Below are positions 6,706 through 8,116 of a DNA stretch of 8,116 nt, in pieces. The first letter of the stretch is position 1. Each line of letters opens with the position of its first letter. This DNA comes from Acidimicrobiaceae bacterium (lineage in GTDB: Bacteria > Actinomycetota > Acidimicrobiia > Acidimicrobiales > Bog-793). A model generated the notes under the pieces. It saw only the letters and a list, made by a program, of their open reading frames with translations. It was not told where the DNA came from and searched no databases. Made by a program: the position numbers and the translations under genes. The DNA lies in contig DAIDIA010000190.1 of assembly GCA_027459565.1 (NCBI GenBank), forward strand, positions 1 through 8,116, read 5' to 3'.

Positions 6706-6713
6706 ATCTGTGA
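6696..6713 (-). promoter_or_regulatory. PhoP-box-like direct repeat upstream of the response regulator gene
   Basis: On the minus strand the sequence reads TCACAGA, 4 nt (TTTC), TCACAGC; plus coordinates are 6707-6713 and 6696-6702. The repeat unit is therefore 11 bp, one helical turn, as expected for two OmpR-family monomers bound head to tail. As I recall it, the M. tuberculosis PhoP box is TCACAGC-N4-TCACAGC, so this differs at one base. A weaker third unit sharing ACAG lies exactly 11 bp further upstream (6718-6724). The nearest unit ends about 21 nt before the regulator start codon. Autoregulation by the downstream product is inferred. Confidence 0.65.
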
Positions 6714-6717
6714 ACTC

Positions 6718-6730
6718 ACTGTTGAACAGT
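6718..6730. repeat. 13-bp palindrome ACTGTT-G-AACAGT in the same gap
   Basis: ACTGTT (6718-6723) and AACAGT (6725-6730) are perfect inverted arms around a single G. It lies directly beyond the PhoP-box-like repeat, towards the glycosyltransferase stop. It contains the degenerate third 11-bp unit. It may be a dimeric repressor operator or simply part of an extended regulator site; neither can be decided from sequence. Confidence 0.35.
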
Positions 6731-6757
6731 CGAGAGCGGGCGGCAGGGGGCTCTGGG

Positions 6758-7825
6758 CTATCTGGGGCCGACAACGGAAGATCCCGCCGTCCCGATGATC
6801 CTGCGGTACAGATCGAGGTGGGCTTTGGCCATCTTGTCTGCCGAGAAGTTGGCCTCCACATGTGCCCGGCACTCCCTCCGGTCGATCGCACCGACATCTT
6901 CGATGCAGGCAACGAGGTCCCCGTCGCGTTCACCGGTGCGGCCGACGGTTCGCGACGCGATGATCTCTGGCACCGCCCCCCTTCGTCGGGCGACGACCGG
7001 GGTTCCGCAGGCGAGCGCCTCGATCATCGCCAGCCCGAAGGGTTCATTCCAGGTAATCGGGTTCAGCAGGCACCGGGCGCGCACGAGTTGTTCGCGCTTG
7101 TCGTGTTGGTTGAGTTCGCCGAGGTAGACACAGTCACTCCCGAGATGCGGACGCACCGCGGACTCGAAATAGGCAACTTCCATGGCGTCGGTCATCTTCG
7201 CGCCAATACGCAGCTCGATCCCCGCCGCGCGCGCGATGGCGATTGCCTCGGCGATGCCCTTGTCCGGGCTCATCCTGCCGAGCACCAGCGCGTAGTCATC
7301 CGCATCCTCTCCGAAGGGATAGTCATCGAGATCGATTCCGTGATGTATCACCCCTGCGGTGTCAATCGAGACCGCCGCTGCCGACCGGGCGTGCGCGTAA
7401 GAGACCGCGACAACGGGGATCCTGCGCGTCTGTGAGCGATAGACGGACAGATACGGCTCGGCGAAGAGATTGTGGTTCGTCGTGAGCACAGGACCGGCGA
7501 TCTCGCTGCTCGCGTACACGGGTCCGATCGTGGTGTGGTCATGCACGATGTCGAATCCCTCGAAGGCCCGGTAACCCTCGATCACCTGGCGCATCTCGAC
7601 GAGCGAGCCACCGACATGGACTCCGGGTGCGACGTCTACGACGGAATCGACCTTCACGGGACAGGTGCTGTCTCCGGTCGCAAACAGCGTGACCTCGTGT
7701 CCCCTCGCAGCCAACGCGCGCGCGAGCTGGTCGATCATCAGCTCTGAGCCGCCATAGCCGACCGGGGGAACCGTGACCCAGGGCGGAGCGATCAGACCGA
7801 TCCGGAGCGATGCTTCATTGCTCAC
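6758..7825 (-). CDS. GT4-family (GT-B fold) glycosyltransferase, 355 residues
   Basis: The product is a retaining nucleotide-sugar glycosyltransferase, probably acting at the cytoplasmic face on a lipid or envelope glycan acceptor. The N-terminal Rossmann domain shows PPVGYGGSELMIDQLARALAARGHEVTLFATG (about 20-51), the acceptor-side glycine loop. DIVHDHT is at 92-98 and the linker VIHHGIDLDDYPF at 159-171. The C-terminal donor domain has LGRMSPDKG (182-190), then NPITWNEPFGLAMIEALACGTPVVA (255-279) with the E-x7-E pair E261/E269, followed by RRGAVPEII. Length is normal for the family. GTG 7825 is chosen: an AGGT lies 5 nt upstream, the sugar-transferase fold starts within 10 residues, and extending further would overlap dnaB. 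It begins 10 nt after the dnaB stop, so it is probably co-transcribed with it. Donor and acceptor are not identifiable; capsule or exopolysaccharide, glycolipid or mycothiol-like roles are all possible. Confidence 0.9.
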   Translation of the reverse strand: MSNEASLRIGLIAPPWVTVPPVGYGGSELMIDQLARALAARGHEVTLFATGDSTCPVKVDSVVDVAPGVHVGGSLVEMRQVIEGYRAFEGFDIVHDHTTIGPVYASSEIAGPVLTTNHNLFAEPYLSVYRSQTRRIPVVAVSYAHARSAAAVSIDTAGVIHHGIDLDDYPFGEDADDYALVLGRMSPDKGIAEAIAIARAAGIELRIGAKMTDAMEVAYFESAVRPHLGSDCVYLGELNQHDKREQLVRARCLLNPITWNEPFGLAMIEALACGTPVVARRRGAVPEIIASRTVGRTGERDGDLVACIEDVGAIDRRECRAHVEANFSADKMAKAHLDLYRRIIGTAGSSVVGPR

Positions 7826-7835
7826 GCGCGACCTG

Positions 7836-8116
7836 TCAGACCTTTGCCATGTTCGCGAATCGCGCGTAGTTCTCCACAAAGGCCAGCTCGACCGATCCCG
7901 TCGGTCCACTTCGATGTTTCGAGACGATGATCTGCGCAGAGCCGCGCTCCGCGGTCTCGCGGTTGTACAGCTCGTCGCGATAGATGAACATGACAACGTC
8001 CGCGTCCTGCTCGATCGCTCCCGACTCACGAAGGTCAGCGAGCATCGGACGCTTGTCCTGGGCAGTTATGCCCGTCTGGCTCAAACGTGGATCGTTCGAA
8101 CCCCTTGCAAGGAGAC
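7836..8116 (-). CDS. dnaB: Replicative DNA helicase DnaB, C-terminal 92 residues, cut by window edge
   Basis: This is the 3' end of the gene for the hexameric replication-fork helicase. Visible RecA-like core elements are DKRPMLADLRESGAIEQDAD and VVMFIYRDELYN, then IIVSKHRSGPTGSVELAFV, and the C-terminus YARFANMAKV. The KHRSGPTG segment corresponds to the KxRxGPxG motif that carries the arginine finger acting on the neighbouring subunit's ATP in DnaB. Walker A, Walker B and the N-terminal domain lie beyond base 8116. Between the expected SQL-R turn and DKRPML there are extra residues (ARGSNDPRLSQTGITAQ), longer than in typical bacterial DnaB. No intein or frameshift is seen in the visible part. 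The stop TGA (7838-7836) lies 10 nt before the glycosyltransferase GTG. Confidence 0.93.
   Translation of the reverse strand, partial: LLARGSNDPRLSQTGITAQDKRPMLADLRESGAIEQDADVVMFIYRDELYNRETAERGSAQIIVSKHRSGPTGSVELAFVENYARFANMAKV

Noticed and set aside
6690..6710. A possible -10 element (GAGAAT-like, minus strand) just before the regulator start
   Set aside because: It matches the consensus poorly and has no well-spaced -35; the real promoter cannot be placed by eye.
7826..8029. N-terminal extension of the glycosyltransferase to 8029
   Set aside because: It would overlap the dnaB 3' end in another frame and adds a low-complexity Arg/Ser stretch before the normal GT-B start.

Overview
This is a GC-rich window with tightly packed genes. 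Its gene families suggest an actinobacterium (phylum Actinomycetota): a PhoP/TrcR-like response regulator with a PhoP-box-like site in front of it, a high-GC DnaB, GT4 and GT-C-like envelope glycosyltransferases, and frequent GTG starts. The genus cannot be read from the sequence; a deep-branching, high-GC actinobacterial lineage is an inference only.

Left part (1-914, minus strand): the N-terminal 80 residues of an ApbE-type FAD:protein FMN transferase run off the left edge. Upstream of it on the same strand lies a 203-residue NTF2/SnoaL-like protein, with a small hairpin-rich gap between them. A divergent intergenic region of about 150 bp follows (915-1065).

Centre (980-4424, plus strand): a very large polytopic membrane protein (about 990 residues) with a GT-C-like glycosyltransferase core, an unusual N-terminal membrane extension and an extracytoplasmic C-terminal part. 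A candidate 28-codon leader ORF with a strong Shine-Dalgarno ends in TGATG on the start of this gene. A small unrecognised, possibly PH-like, protein follows at 4080-4424. Its stop codon overlaps, through CTAG, the stop codon of the convergent kinase gene.

Right part (4421-8116, minus strand, transcribed right to left): the C-terminal end of replicative helicase dnaB, then after 10 nt a GT4 glycosyltransferase, then after 83 nt an OmpR/PhoP-family response regulator, then after 4 nt its HAMP/HisKA/HATPase sensor kinase. The 83-nt gap holds an 11-bp-periodic direct repeat TCACAGA-N4-TCACAGC (minus strand). It matches, with one mismatch, the box I recall for Mycobacterium tuberculosis PhoP, and it overlaps a 10-bp perfect inverted repeat. 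An autoregulated two-component system is the most coherent reading. Because the glycosyltransferase and the membrane protein are envelope-directed, the kinase-regulator pair may sense envelope state; that link is inference. No RNA genes, CRISPR arrays, insertion sequences or phage genes were seen. No gap exceeds 300 bases.
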